Shown in pieces: positions 25,201-40,200 of a stretch of DNA of 64,000 nt. The notes beneath the pieces are model-generated. The model was not told the origin of the DNA, made no database searches, and saw nothing but the letters and a program-made list of their open reading frames with translations. The position numbers were made by a program, and so were the translations under genes. The stretch covers positions 5,503,900-5,567,899 of the forward strand of contig CM049322.1 of NCBI GenBank assembly GCA_026874595.1, in the 5' to 3' direction. Origin of the DNA: Sipunculus nudus (lineage: Eukaryota; Annelida; Sipuncula; Golfingiida; Sipunculidae). How positions within the stretch are numbered: position 1 is the stretch's first letter; each line of letters opens with the position of its first letter.

Positions 25201-28200
25201 TTAACGGTGCTTCATACACAGAATCAATTTTATACTTTCCAGGATCAATTCCTCTCTAGTAACCAGAAGTGAACTCCTTCAACGGCAAAAAACAGACCCC
25301 TCAATAGCGAGAAGCCAGCCCTCTCCCAACAGGAAGTTAACTTCTGTTAAAAGCAAAGCAAATGACTGTTCCAATATCAACAATTTTTCCATATTAGGTA
25401 GAAGTGAACTCCTGCAACGGCAAAAAACAGACCCCTCATTGGCGAGAAGCAAGCCCTCTACCAACAGGAAGTTAACTTCTAGTAGGAGCAAATGACTCGT
25501 GGTCAAGGACACTATATCGAAACCACACTCCTGGATTTCAGTGTAAAACCAATGCTGGTTTCTAGTTTGTATTATGTTAAAATTTTCTTTGGGCATGCTC
25601 AAAATGTTCACATTGCATGCTCATCATCAAATTTAAAGAGAACAGCAATCCCTCTGTACTGACTGGAAGTTATTTCTTGTACAAGCAAGAGGTACATCCT
25701 GCCAATAGCAAGATTGCAGCTTTCTCCTGACCACACCAACAGAAACAAGTCTATACTCTACAATCAAGAATAAGATATTTATAAAACTAAACTATTCTCT
25801 TCAAGGAAACACTGTTTAACCCTTCTAGTCGCAAAATAAACCTCATCCTGATAGTCGTATACATATGAGACTTGTGTATTCTTGCGTACAACAAAGTTCC
25901 CTTCCAATCTTTTTTTTGTCACCAGAACCATCTCCCGCTTGGGCTCAAACTTTAACGTTGCTTCATACACAGCATCAATTTTATACTTTCCAGGATCAAT
26001 TCCTCTCTACTAACCAGAAGTGAACTCCTGCAACGGCAAAAAACAGACCCCTCAATAGCGAGAAGCCAGCCCTCTCCCAACAGGAAGTTAACTTCTGTTA
26101 AAAGCAAAGCAAATGACTGTTCCAATATCAACAATTTTTCCATATTAGGTAGAAGTGAACTCCTGCAACGGCAAAAAACAGACCCCTCATTGGCGAGAAG
26201 CAAGCCCTCTACCAACAGGAAGTTAACTTCTAGTAGGAGCAAATGACTCGTGGTCAAGGACACTATATCGAAACCACACTCCTGGATTTCAGTGTAAAAC
26301 CAATGCTGGTTTCTAGTTTATATTATGTTAAAATTTTCTTTGGGCATGCTCAAAATGTTCACATTGCATGCTCATCATCAAATTTAAAGAGAACAGCAAT
26401 CCCTCTGTACTGACTGGAAGTTATTTCTTGTACAAGCAAGAGGTATATCCTGCCAATAGCAAGATTGCAGCTTTCTCCTGACCACACCAACAGAAACAAG
26501 TCTATACTCTAGAATCAAGAATAAGATATTTATAAAACTAAACTATTCTCTTCAAGGAAACACTGTTTAACCCTTCTAGTCGCAAAATAAACCTCATCCT
26601 GATAGTCGTATACATATGAGACTTGTGTATTCTTGCGTACAACAAAGTTCCCTTCCAATCTTTTTTTTGTCACCAGAACCATCTCCCGCTTGGGCTCAAA
26701 CTTTAACGTTGCTTCATACACAGCATCAATTTTATACTTTCCAGGATCAATTCCTCTCTACTAACCAGAAGTGAAGTCCTGCAACGGCAAAAAACAGACC
26801 CCTCAATAGCGAGAAGCCAGCCCTCTCCCAACAGGAAGTTAACTTCTGTTAAAAGCAAAGCAAATGACTGTTCCAATATCAACAATTTTTCCATATTAGG
26901 TAGAAGTGAACTCCTGCAACGGCAAAAAACAGACCCCTCATTGGCGAGAAGCAAGCCCTCTACCAACAGGAAGTTAACTTCTAGTAAGAGCAAATGACTC
27001 GTGGTCAAGGACACTATATCGAAACCACACTCCTGGATTTCAGTGTAAAACCAATGCTGGTTTCTAGTTTATATTATGTTAAAATTTTCTTTGGGCATGC
27101 TCAAAATGTTCACATTGCATGCTCATCATCAAATTTAAAGAGAACAGCAATCCCTCTGTACTGACTGGAAGTTATTTCTTGTACAAGCAAGAGGTACATC
27201 CTGCCAATAGCAAGATTGCAGCTTTCTCCTGACCACACCAACAGAAACAAGTCTATACTCTACAATCAAGAATAAGATATTTATAAAACTAAACTATTCT
27301 CTTCAAGGAAACACTGTTTAACCCTTCTTGTCGCAAAATAAACCTCATCCTGATAGTCGTATACATATGAGACTTGTGTATTCTTGCGTACAACAAAGTT
27401 CCCTTCCAATCTTTTTTTTGTCACCAGAACCATCTCCCGCTTGGGCTCAAACTTTAACGTTGCTTCATACACAGCATCAATTTTATACTTTCCAGGATCA
27501 ATTCCTCTCTACTAACCAGAAGTGAACTCCTGCAACGGCAAAAAACAGACCCCTCAATAGCGAGTAGCCAGCCCTCTCCCAAGAGGAAGTTAACTTCTGT
27601 TAAAAGCAAAGCAAATGACTGTTCCAATATCAACAATTTTTCCATATTAGGTAGAAGTGAACTCCTGCAACGGCAAAAAACAGACCCCTCATTGGCGAGA
27701 AGCAAGCCCTCTACCAACAGGAAGTTAACTTCTAGTAGGAGCAAATGACTCGTGGTCAAGGACACTATATCGAAACCACACTCCTGGATTTCAGTGTAAA
27801 ACCAATGCTGGTTTCTAGTTTATATTATGTTAAAATTTTCTTTGGGCATGCTCAAAATGTTCACATTGCATGCTCATCATCAAGATTAAAGAGAACAGCA
27901 ATCCCTCTGTACTGACTGGAAGTTATTTCTTGTACAAGCAAGAGGTACAACCTGCCAATAGCACGATTGCAGCTTTCCCCTGACCACACCAACATAAACC
28001 CTTCACAGAAACAAGTCTATACTGTACAATCAAAAATAAGACATCTATAAAATTAAATTATTCTCTTCAAGGAAACACTCTTTAACCTTTCTAGTCGCAA
28101 AATAAACCTCATTCTGATAGTCGTATACATATGAGACTTGTGTATTCTTGCGTACAACAAAGTTCACTTCCAATCTGTGTTTTGTCACCAGAAGCATTTT

Positions 28201-31200
28201 CCCGCTTGGGCTCAAAGTTTAACGGTGCTTCATACACAGCATCAATTTTATACTTTCCAGGATCAATTCCTCTCTACTAACCAGAAGTGAACTCCTTCAA
28301 CGGCAAAAAACAGACCCCTCAATAGCGAGAAGCCAGCCCTCTCCCAACAGGAAGTTAACTTCTGTTAAAAGCAAAGCAAATGACTGTTCCAATATCAACA
28401 ATTTTTCCATATTAGGTAGAAGTGAACTCCTGCAACGGCAAAAAACAGACCCCTCATTGGCGAGAAGCAAGCCCTCTACCAACAGGAAGTTAACTTCTAG
28501 TAAGAGCAAATGACTCGTGGTCAAGGACACTATATCGAAACCACACTCCTGGATTTCAGTGTAAAACCAATGCTGGTTTCTAGTTTATATTATGTTAAAA
28601 TTTTCTTTGGGCATGCTCAAAATGTTCACATTGCATGCTCATCATCAAATTTAAAGAGAACAGCAATCCCTCTGTACTGACTGGAAGTTATTTCTTGTAC
28701 AAGCAAGAGGTACATCCTGCCAATAGCAAGATTGCAGCTTTCTCCTGACCACACCAACAGAAACAAGTCTATACTCTACAATCAAGAATAAGATATTTAT
28801 AAAACTAAACTATTCTCTTCAAGGAAACACTGTTTAACCCTTCTTGTCGCAAAATAAACCTCATCCTGATAGTCGTATACATATGAGACTTGTGTATTCT
28901 TGCGTACAACAAAGTTCCCTTCCAATCTTTTTTTTGTCACCAGAACCATCTCCCGCTTGGGCTCAAACTTTAACGTTGCTTCATACACAGCATCAATTTT
29001 ATACTTTCCAGGATCAATTCCTCTCTACTAACCAGAAGTGAACTCCTGCAACGGCAAAAAACAGACCCCTCAATAGCGAGTAGCCAGCCCTCTCCAAAGA
29101 GGAAGTTAACTTCTGTTAAAAGCAAAGCAAATGACTGTTCCAATATCAACAATTTTTCCATATTAGGTAGAAGTGAACTCCTGCAACGGCAAAAAACAGA
29201 CCCCTCATTGGCGAGAAGCAAGCCCTCTACCAACAGGAAGTTAACTTCTAGTAGGAGCAAATGACTCGTGGTCAAGGACACTATATCGAAACCACACTCC
29301 TGGATTTCAGTGTAAAACCAATGCTGGTTTCTAGTTTATATTATGTTAAAATTTTCTTTGGGCATGCTCAAAATGTTCACATTGCATGCTCATCATCAAA
29401 TTTAAAGAGAACAGCAATCCCTCTGTACTGACTGGAAGTTATTTCTTGTACAAGCAAGAGGTATATCCTGCCAATAGCAAGATTGCAGCTTTCTCCTGAC
29501 CACACCAACAGAAACAAGTCTATACTCTAGAATCAAGAATAAGATATTTATAAAACTAAACTATTCTCTTCAAGGAAACACTGTTTAACCCTTCTAGTCG
29601 CAAAATAAACCTCATCCTGATAGTCGTATACATATGAGACTTGTGTATTCTTGCGTACAACAAAGTTCCCTTCCAATCTTTTTTTTGTCACCAGAACCAT
29701 CTCCCGCTTGGGCTCAAACTTTAACGTTGCTTCATACACAGCATCAATTTTATACTTTCCAGGATCAATTCCTCTCTACTAACCAGAAGTGAACTCCTGC
29801 AACGGCAAAAAACAGACCCCTCAATAGCGAGTAGCCAGCCCTCTCCAAAGAGGAAGTTAACTTCTGTTAAAAGCAAAGCAAATGACTGTTCCAATATCAA
29901 CAATTTTTCCATATTAGGTAGAAGTGAACTCCTGCAACGGCAAAAAACAGACCCCTCATTGGCGAGAAGCAAGCCCTCTACCAACAGGAAGTTAACTTCT
30001 AGTAGGAGCAAATGACTCGTGGTCAAGGACACTATATCGAAACCACACTCCTGGATTTCAGTGTAAAACCAATGCTGGTTTCTAGTTTATATTATGTTAA
30101 AATTTTCTTTGGGCATGCTCAAAATGTTCACATTGCATGCTCATCATCAAATTTAAAGAGAACAGCAATCCCTCTGTACTGACTGGAAGTTATTTCTTGT
30201 ACAAGCAAGAGGTATATCCTGCCAATAGCAAGATTGCAGCTTTCTCCTGACCACACCAACAGAAACAAGTCTATACTCTAGAATCAAGAATAAGATATTT
30301 ATAAAACTAAACTATTCTCTTCAAGGAAACACTGTTTAACCCTTCTAGTCGCAAAATAAACCTCATCCTGATAGTCGTATACATATGAGACTTGTGTATT
30401 CTTGCGTACAACAAAGTTCCCTTCCAATCTTTTTTTTGTCACCAGAACCATCTCCCGCTTGGGCTCAAACTTTAACGTTGCTTCATACACAGCATCAATT
30501 TTATACTTTCCAGGATCAATTCCTCTCTACTAACCAGAAGTGAAGTCCTGCAACGGCAAAAAACAGACCCCTCAATAGCGAGAAGCCAGCCCTCTCCCAA
30601 CAGGAAGTTAACTTCTGTTAAAAGCAAAGCAAATGACTGTTCCAATATCAACAATTTTTCCATATTAGGTAGAAGTGAACTCCTGCAACGGCAAAAAACA
30701 GACCCCTCATTGGCGAGAAGCAAGCCCTCTACCAACAGGAAGTTAACTTCTAGTAAGAGCAAATGACTCGTGGTCAAGGACACTATATCGAAACCACACT
30801 CCTGGATTTCAGTGTAAAACCAATGCTGGTTTCTAGTTTATATTATGTTAAAATTTTCTTTGGGCATGCTCAAAATGTTCACATTGCATGCTCATCATCA
30901 AATTTAAAGAGAACAGCAATCCCTCTGTACTGACTGGAAGTTATTTCTTGTACAAGCAAGAGGTACATCCTGCCAATAGCAAGATTGCAGCTTTCTCCTG
31001 ACCACACCAACAGAAACAAGTCTATACTCTACAATCAAGAATAAGATATTTATAAAACTAAACTATTCTCTTCAAGGAAACACTGTTTAACCCTTCTTGT
31101 CGCAAAATAAACCTCATCCTGATAGTCGTATACATATGAGACTTGTGTATTCTTGCGTACAACAAAGTTCCCTTCCAATCTTTTTTTTGTCACCAGAACC

Positions 31201-34200
31201 ATCTCCCGCTTGGGCTCAAACTTTAACGTTGCTTCATACACAGCATCAATTTTATACTTTCCAGGATCAATTCCTCTCTACTAACCAGAAGTGAACTCCT
31301 GCAACGGCAAAAAACAGACCCCTCAATAGCGAGTAGCCAGCCCTCTCCCAAGAGGAAGTTAACTTCTGTTAAAAGCAAAGCAAATGACTGTTCCAATATC
31401 AACAATTTTTCCATATTAGGTAGAAGTGAACTCCTGCAACGGCAAAAAACAGACCCCTCATTGGCGAGAAGCAAGCCCTCTACCAACAGGAAGTTAACTT
31501 CTAGTAGGAGCAAATGACTCGTGGTCAAGGACACTATATCGAAACCACACTCCTGGATTTCAGTGTAAAACCAATGCTGGTTTCTAGTTTATATTATGTT
31601 AAAATTTTCTTTGGGCATGCTCAAAATGTTCACATTGCATGCTCATCATCAAATTTAAAGAGAACAGCAATCCCTCTGTACTGACTGGAAGTTATTTCTT
31701 GTACAAGCAAGAGGTATATCCTGCCAATAGCAAGATTGCAGCTTTCTCCTGACCACACCAACAGAAACAAGTCTATACTCTAGAATCAAGAATAAGATAT
31801 TTATAAAACTAAACTATTCTCTTCAAGGAAACACTGTTTAACCCTTCTAGTCGCAAAATAAACCTCATCCTGATAGTCGTATACATATGAGACTTGTGTA
31901 TTCTTGCGTACAACAAAGTTCCCTTCCAATCTTTTTTTTGTCACCAGAACCATCTCCCGCTTGGGCTCAAACTTTAACGTTGCTTCATACACAGCATCAA
32001 TTTTATACTTTCCAGGATCAATTCCTCTCTACTAACCAGAAGTGAAGTCCTGCAACGGCAAAAAACAGACCCCTCAATAGCGAGAAGCCAGCCCTCTCCC
32101 AACAGGAAGTTAACTTCTGTTAAAAGCAAAGCAAATGACTGTTCCAATATCAACAATTTTTCCATATTAGGTAGAAGTGAACTCCTGCAACGGCAAAAAA
32201 CAGACCCCTCATTGGCGAGAAGCAAGCCCTCTACCAACAGGAAGTTAACTTCTAGTAAGAGCAAATGACTCGTGGTCAAGGACACTATATCGAAACCACA
32301 CTCCTGGATTTCAGTGTAAAACCAATGCTGGTTTCTAGTTTATATTATGTTAAAATTTTCTTTGGGCATGCTCAAAATGTTCACATTGCATGCTCATCAT
32401 CAAATTTAAAGAGAACAGCAATCCCTCTGTACTGACTGGAAGTTATTTCTTGTACAAGCAAGAGGTACATCCTGCCAATAGCAAGATTGCAGCTTTCTCC
32501 TGACCACACCAACAGAAACAAGTCTATACTCTACAATCAAGAATAAGATATTTATAAAACTAAACTATTCTCTTCAAGGAAACACTGTTTAACCCTTCTT
32601 GTCGCAAAATAAACCTCATCCTGATAGTCGTATACATATGAGACTTGTGTATTCTTGCGTACAACAAAGTTCCCTTCCAATCTTTTTTTTGTCACCAGAA
32701 CCATCTCCCGCTTGGGCTCAAACTTTAACGTTGCTTCATACACAGCATCAATTTTATACTTTCCAGGATCAATTCCTCTCTACTAACCAGAAGTGAACTC
32801 CTGCAACGGCAAAAAACAGACCCCTCAATAGCGAGTAGCCAGCCCTCTCCCAAGAGGAAGTTAACTTCTGTTAAAAGCAAAGCAAATGACTGTTCCAATA
32901 TCAACAATTTTTCCATATTAGGTAGAAGTGAACTCCTGCAACGGCAAAAAACAGACCCCTCATTGGCGAGAAGCAAGCCCTCTACCAACAGGAAGTTAAC
33001 TTCTAGTAGGAGCAAATGACTCGTGGTCAAGGACACTATATCGAAACCACACTCCTGGATTTCAGTGTAAAACCAATGCTGGTTTCTAGTTTATATTATG
33101 TTAAAATTTTCTTTGGGCATGCTCAAAATGTTCACATTGCATGCTCATCATCAAATTTAAAGAGAACAGCAATCCCTCTGTACTGACTGGAAGTTATTTC
33201 TTGTACAAGCAAGAGGTATATCCTGCCAATAGCAAGATTGCAGCTTTCTCCTGACCACACCAACAGAAACAAGTCTATACTCTAGAATCAAGAATAAGAT
33301 ATTTATAAAACTAAACTATTCTCTTCAAGGAAACACTGTTTAACCCTTCTAGTCGCAAAATAAACCTCATCCTGATAGTCGTATACATATGAGACTTGTG
33401 TATTCTTGCGTACAACAAAGTTCCCTTCCAATCTTTTTTATGTCACCAGAACCATCTCCCGCTTGGGCTCAAACTTTAACGTTGCTTCATACACAGCATC
33501 AATTTTATACTTTCCAGGATCAATTCCTCTCTACTAACCAGAAGTGAAGTCCTGCAACGGCAAAAAACAGACCCCTCAATAGCGAGAAGCCAGCCCTCTC
33601 CCAACAGGAAGTTAACTTCTGTTAAAAGCAAAGGAAATGACTGTTCCAATATCAACAATTTTTCCATATTAGGTAGAAGTGAACTCCTGCAACGGCAAAA
33701 AACAGACCCCTCATTGGCGAGAAGCAAGCCCTCTACCAACAGGAAGTTAACTTCTAGTAGGAGCAAATGACTCGTGGTCAAGGACACTATATCGAAACCA
33801 CACTCCTGGATTTCAGTGTAAAACCAATGCTGGTTTCTAGTTTATATTATGTTAAAATTTTCTTTGGGCATGCTCAAAATGTTCACATTGCATGCTCATC
33901 ATCAAGATTAAAGAGAACAGCAATCCCTCTGTACTGACTGGAAGTTATTTCTTGTACAAGCAAGAGGTACAACCTGCCAATAGCACGATTGCAGCTTTCC
34001 CCTGACCACACCAACATAAACCCTTCACAGAAACAAGTCTATACTGTACAATCAAAAATAAGACATCTATAAAATTAAATTATTCTCTTCAAGGAAACAC
34101 TCTTTAACCTTTCTAGTCGCAAAATAAACCTCATTCTGATAGTCGTATACATATGAGACTTGTGTATTCTTGCGTACAACAAAGTTCACTTCCAATCTGT

Positions 34201-34240
34201 GTTTTGTCACCAGAACCATTTTCCCGCTTGGGCTCAAAGT
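25201..34240. repeat. Twelve monomers, mostly 751 bp, partly a dimer HOR
   Basis: Phase marks lie at 25201, 25952, 26703, 27454, 28219, 28970, 29721, 30472, 31223, 31974, 32725 and 33476. All intervals are 751 bp except two of 765 bp (27454-28219 and 33476-34241). From 30472 to 33476 two unit types alternate. One has GTGAAGTCCTG (30541, 32043, 33545, also 26773). The other has CGAGTAGCC and CCAAGAGG, preceded by CTTCTTGTCGC (31096, 32598). This gives a 1502-bp dimer. Units 28970 and 29721 share CTCCAAAGAGG, a local 751-bp duplication. The unit at 25201 shares TCTCTAGTAACC and TAGTTTGTATT with 50194. Confidence 0.88.
33303..33530 (-). pseudogene. Fossil-exon copy with a nonsense change
   Basis: This copy belongs to the otherwise open-frame type, but has A instead of T at 33440 in the T8 run. 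On the minus strand an AAA codon becomes TAA at 33438-33440, right after the VLVT residues. The neighbouring monomers of the same type lack the change, so it is recent and shows little sign of purifying selection on the frame. Confidence 0.6.
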
Positions 34241-37200
34241 TTAACGGTGCTTCATACACAGCATCAATTTTATACTTTCCAGGATCAATTCCTCTCTACT
34301 AACCAGAAGTGAACTCCTTCAACGGCAAAAAACAGACCCCTCTATAGCGAGAAGCCAGCCCTCTCCCAACAGGAAGTTAACTTCTGTTAAAAGCAAAGCA
34401 AATGACTGTTCCAATATCAACAATTTTTCCATATTAGGTAGAAGTGAACTCCTGCAACGGCAAAAAACAGACCCCTCATTGGCGAGAAGCAAGCCCTCTA
34501 CCAACAGGAAGTTAACTTCTAGTAAGAGCAAATGACTCGTGGTCAAGGACACTATATCGAAACCACACTCCTGGATTTCAGTGTAAAACCAATGCTGGTT
34601 TCTAGTTTATATTATGTTAAAATTTTCTTTGGGCATGCTCAAAATGTTCACATTGCATGCTCATCATCAAATTTAAAGAGAACAGCAATCCCTCTGTACT
34701 GACTGGAAGTTATTTCTTGTACAAGCAAGAGGTACATCCTGCCAATAGCAAGATTGCAGCTTTCTCCTGACCACACCAACAGAAACAAGTCTATACTCTA
34801 GAATCAAGAATAAGATATTTATAAAACTAAACTATTCTCTTCAAGGAAACACTGTTTAACCCTTCTTGTCGCAAAATAAACCTCATCCTGATAGTCGTAT
34901 ACATATGAGACTTGTGTATTCTTGCGTACAACAAAGTTCCCTTCCAATCTTTTTTTTGTCACCAGAACCATCTCCCGCTTGGGCTCAAACTTTAACGTTG
35001 CTTCATACACAGCATCAATTTTATACTTTCCAGGATCAATTCCTCTCTATTAACCAGAAGTGAACTCCTGCAACGGCAAAAAACAGACCCCTCAATAGCG
35101 AGAAGCCAGCCCTCTCCCAACAGGAAGTTAACTTCTGTTAAAAGCAAAGCAAATGACTGTTCCAATATCAACAATTTTTCCATATTAGGTAGAAGTGAAC
35201 TCCTGCAACGGCAAAAAACAGACCCCTCATTGGCGAGAAGCAAGCCCTCTACCAACAGGAAGTTAACTTCTAGTAGGAGCAAATGACTCGTGGTCAAGGA
35301 CACTATATCGAAACCACACTCCTGGATTTCAGTGTAAAACCAATGCTGGTTTCTAGTTTATATTATGTTAAAATTTTCTTTGGGCATGCTCAAAATGTTC
35401 ACATTGCATGCTCATCATCAAATTTAAAGAGAACAGCAATCCCTCTGTACTGACTGGAAGTTATTTCTTGTACAAGCAAGAGGTACATCCTGCCAATAGC
35501 AAGATTGCAGCTTTCTCCTGACCACACCAACAGAAACAAGTCTATACTCTAGAATCAAGAATAAGATACTTATAAAACTAAACTATTCTCTTCAAGGAAA
35601 CACTGTTTAACCCTTCTAGTCGCAAAATAAACCTCATCCAGATAGTCGTATACATATGAGACTTGTGTATTCTTGCGTACAACAAAGTTCCCTTCCAATC
35701 TTTTTTTTGTCACCAGAACCATCTCCCGCTTGGGCTCAAACTTTAACGTTGCTTCATACACAGCATCAATTTTATACTTTCCAGGATCAATTCCTCTCTA
35801 CTAACCAGAAGTGAACTCCTGCAACGGCAAAAAACAGACCCCTCAATAGCGAGAAGCCAGCCCTCTCCCAACAGGAAGTTAACTTCTGTTAAAAGCAAAG
35901 CAAATGACTGTTCCAATATCAACAATTTTTCCATATTAGGTAGAAGTGAACTCCTGCAACGGCAAAAAACAGACCCCTCATTGGCGAGAAGCAAGCCCTC
36001 TACCAACAGGAAGTTAACTTCTAGTAGGAGCAAATGACTCGTGGTCAAGGACACTATATCGAAACCACACTCCTGGATTTCAGTGTAAAACCAATGCTGG
36101 TTTCTAGTTTATATTATGTTAAAATTTTCTTTGGGCATGCTCAAAATGTTCACATTGCATGCTCATCATCAAGATTAAAGAGAACAGCAATCCCTCTGTA
36201 CTGACTGGAAGTTATTTCTTGTACAAGCAAGAGGTACAACCTGCCAATAGCACGATTGCAGCTTTCCCCTGACCACACCAACATAAACCCTTCACAGAAA
36301 CAAGTCTAAACTGTACAATCAAGAATAAGACATCTATAAAATTAAATTATTCTCTTCAAGGAAACACTCTTTAACCTTTCTAGTCGCAAAATAAACCTCA
36401 TTCTGATAGTCGTATACATATGAGACTTGTGTATTCTTGCGTACAACAAAGTTCACTTCCAATCTGTGTTTTGTCACCAGAACCATTTTCCCGCTTGGGC
36501 TCCAAGTTTAACGATGCTTCATACACAGCATCAATTTTATACTTTCCAGGATCAATTCCACTCTACTAGTCAGAAGTGAACTCCTGCAACGGCAAAAAAC
36601 AGACCCCTCAAAAGCGAGAAGCCAGCCCTCTCCCAACAGGAAGTTAACCTCTGTTAAAAGCAAAGCAAATGACTGTTCCAATATCAACAATTTTTCCATA
36701 TTAGGTAGAAGTGAACTCCTGCAACGGCAAAAAAACAGACCCCTCAAAAGCGAGAAGCAAGCCCTCTACCAACAGGAAGTTAACTTCTAGTAGGAGCAAA
36801 TGACTCGTGGTCAAGGACACTATATCGAAACACACTCCTGGATTTCAGTGTAAAACCAATGCTGGTTTCTAGTTTATATTATGTTAAAATTTTCTTTGGG
36901 CATGCTCAAAATGTTCACATTGCATGCTCATCATCAAATTTAAAGAGAACAGCAATCCCTCTGTACTGACTGGAAGTTATTTCTTGTACAAGCAAGAGGT
37001 ACATCCTGCCAATAGCAAGATTGCAGCTTTCTCCTGACCACACCAACAGAAACAAGTCTATACTCTACAATCAAGAATAAGATATTTATAAAACTAAACT
37101 ATTCTCTTCAAGGAAACACTGTTTAACCCTTCTAGTCGCAAAATAAACCTTAACCTGATAGTCGTATACATATGAGACTTGTGTATTCTTGCGTACAACA

Positions 37201-40200
37201 AAGTTCACTTCCAATCTTTTTTTGTAACCAGAACCATCTCCCGCTTGGGCTCAAACTTTAACGGTGCTTCATACACAGAATCAATTTTATACTTTCCAGG
37301 ATCAATTCCTCTCTACTAACCAGAAGTGAACTCCTTCAACGGCAAAAAACAGACCCCTCAATAGCGAGAAGCCAGCCCTCTCCCAACAGGAAGTTAACTT
37401 CTGTTAAAAGCAAAGCAAATGACTGTTCCAATATCAACAATTTTTCCATTTTAGGTAGAAGTGAACTCCTGCAACGGCAAAAAACAGACCCCTCATTGGC
37501 GAGAAGCAAGCCCTCTTCCAACAGGAAGTTAACTTCTAGTAGGAGCAAATGACTCGTGGTCAAGGACACGATATCGAAACACACTCCTGGATTTCAGTGT
37601 AAAACCAATGCTGGTTTCTAGTTTATATTATGTTAAAATTTTCTTTTGGGCATGCTCATCATCAAGATTAAAGAGAACAGCAATCCCTCTGTACTGACTG
37701 GAAGTTATTTCTTGTACAAGCAAGAGGTACAACCTGCCAATAGCACGATTGCAGCTTTCCCCTGACCACACCAACATAAACCCTTCACAGAAACAAGTCT
37801 ATACTGTACAATCAAGAATAAGACATCTATAAAATTAAATTATTCTCTTCAAGGAAACACTCTTTAACCTTTCTAGTCGCAAAATAAACCTCATTCTGAT
37901 AGTCGTATACATATGAGACTTGTGTATTCTTGCGTACAACAAAGTTCACTTCCAATCTGTGTTTTGTCACCAGAACCATTTTCCCGCTTGGGCTCAAAGT
38001 TTAACGATGCTTCATACACAGCATCAATTTTATACTTTCCAGGATCAATTCCTCTCTACTAGTCAGAAGTGAACTCCTGCAACGGCAAAAAACAAACCCC
38101 TCAATAGCGAGAAGCCAGACCTCTCCCAACAGGAAGTTAACCTCTGTTAAAAGCAAAGCAAATGACTGTTCCAATATCAACAATTTTTCCATATTAGGTA
38201 GAAGTGAACTCCTGCAACGGCAAAAAACAGACCCCTCAAAAGCAAGAAGCAAGCCCTCTTCCAACAGGAAGTTAACTTCTAGTACGAGCAAATGACTCGT
38301 GGTCAAGGACACTATATCGAAACACACTCCTGGATTTCAGTGTAAAACTAATGCTGGTTTCTAGTTTATATTATGTTAAAATTTTCTTTGGGCATGCTCA
38401 TCATCAAAATTAAAGAGAACAGCAATCCCTCTGTACTGACTGGAAGTTATTTATTGTACAAGCAAGAGGTACATCCTGCCAATAGCAAGATTGCAGCTTT
38501 CTCCTGACCACACCAACAGAAACAAGTCTATACTCTACAATCAAGAATAAGATATCTATAAAACTAAATTATTCTCTTCAAGAAAACACTGTTTATCCTT
38601 TCTAGTCGCAAAATAAACCTCATCCTGATAGTCGTATACATATGAGACTTGTGTATTCTTGCGTACAACAAAGTTCACTTCCAATCTTTTTTTTGTCACC
38701 AGAACCATTTTCCCGCTTGGGCTCAAAGTTTAACGGTGCTTCATACACAGCATCAATTTTATACTTTCCAGAATCAATTCCACTCTACTAACCAGATGTG
38801 AACTCCTGCAACGGCAAAAAAAAGACCCCTCAATAGCGAGAAGCAAGCCCTCTCCCAACAGGATGTTAACTTCTGTTAAAAGCAAAGCAAATGACTGTTC
38901 CAATATCAACAATTTTTCCATATTAGGTAGAAGTGAACTCCTGCAACGGCAAAAAAGAGACCCCTCAATAGCGAGAAGCAAGCCCTCTACCAACAGGAAG
39001 TTAACTTCTAGTAGGAGCAAATGACTCGTGGTCAAGGACACGATATCGAAACACACTCCTGGATTTCAGTGTAAAACCAATGCTGGTTTCTAGTTTATAG
39101 TATGTTAAAATTTTCTTTGGGCATGCTCATCATCAAAATTAAAGAGAACAGCAATCCCTCTGTACTGACTGGAAGTTATTTCTTGTACAAGCAAGAGGTA
39201 AATTCTGCCAATAGCAAGATTGCAGCTTTCTCCTGACCACACCAACAGAAACAAGTCTATACTGTACAATCAAGAATAAGATATCTATAAAACTAAACTA
39301 TTCTCTTCAAGGAAACACTGTTTAACCTTTCTAGTCGCAAAAAAAACCTCATCCTGATAGTCGTATACATATGAGACTTGTGTATTCTTGCGTACAACAA
39401 AGTTCACTTCCAATCTGTGTTTTGTCACCAGAACCATTTTCCCGCTTAGGCTCAAAGTTTAACGGTGCTTCATACACAGCATCAATTTTATACTTTCCAG
39501 GATCAATTCCTCTCTACTAGCCAGAAGTGAACTCCTGCAACGGCAAAAAACAGATCCCTCAATAGCGAGAAGCCAGCCCTCTCCCAATAGGAAGTTAACT
39601 TCTGTTAAAAGCAAAGCAAATGACTGTATCAATATCAACACTTTTTCCATATTAGGTAGAAGTGAACTCCTGCAACGGCAAAAAACAGACCCCTCAATAG
39701 CGAGAAGCAAGCCCTCTACCAACAGGAAGTTAACTTCTAGTAGGAGCAAATGACCCGTGGTCAAGGACATTATATCGAAACACACTCCTGGATTTCAGTG
39801 TAAAACCAATGCTGGTTTCTAGTTTATATTATGTTAAAATTTTCTTTGGGCATGCTCAAAATGTTCACATTGCATGCTCATCATCAAATTTAAAGAGAAC
39901 AGCAATCCCTCTGTACTGACTGGAAGTTATTTCTTGTACAAGCAAGAGGTACATCCTGCCAATAGCAAGATTGCAGCTTTCTCCTGACCACACCAACAGA
40001 AACAAGTCTATACTTCACAATCAAGAATAAGATATTTATAAAACTAAACTATTCTCTTCAAGGAAACACTGTTTAACCTTTCTAGTCGCAAAATAAACCT
40101 CATCCTGATAGTCGTATACATATGAGACTTGTGTATTCTTGCGTACAACAAAGTTCACTTCCAATCTTTTTTTTGTCACCAGAACCATTTTCCCGCTTGG

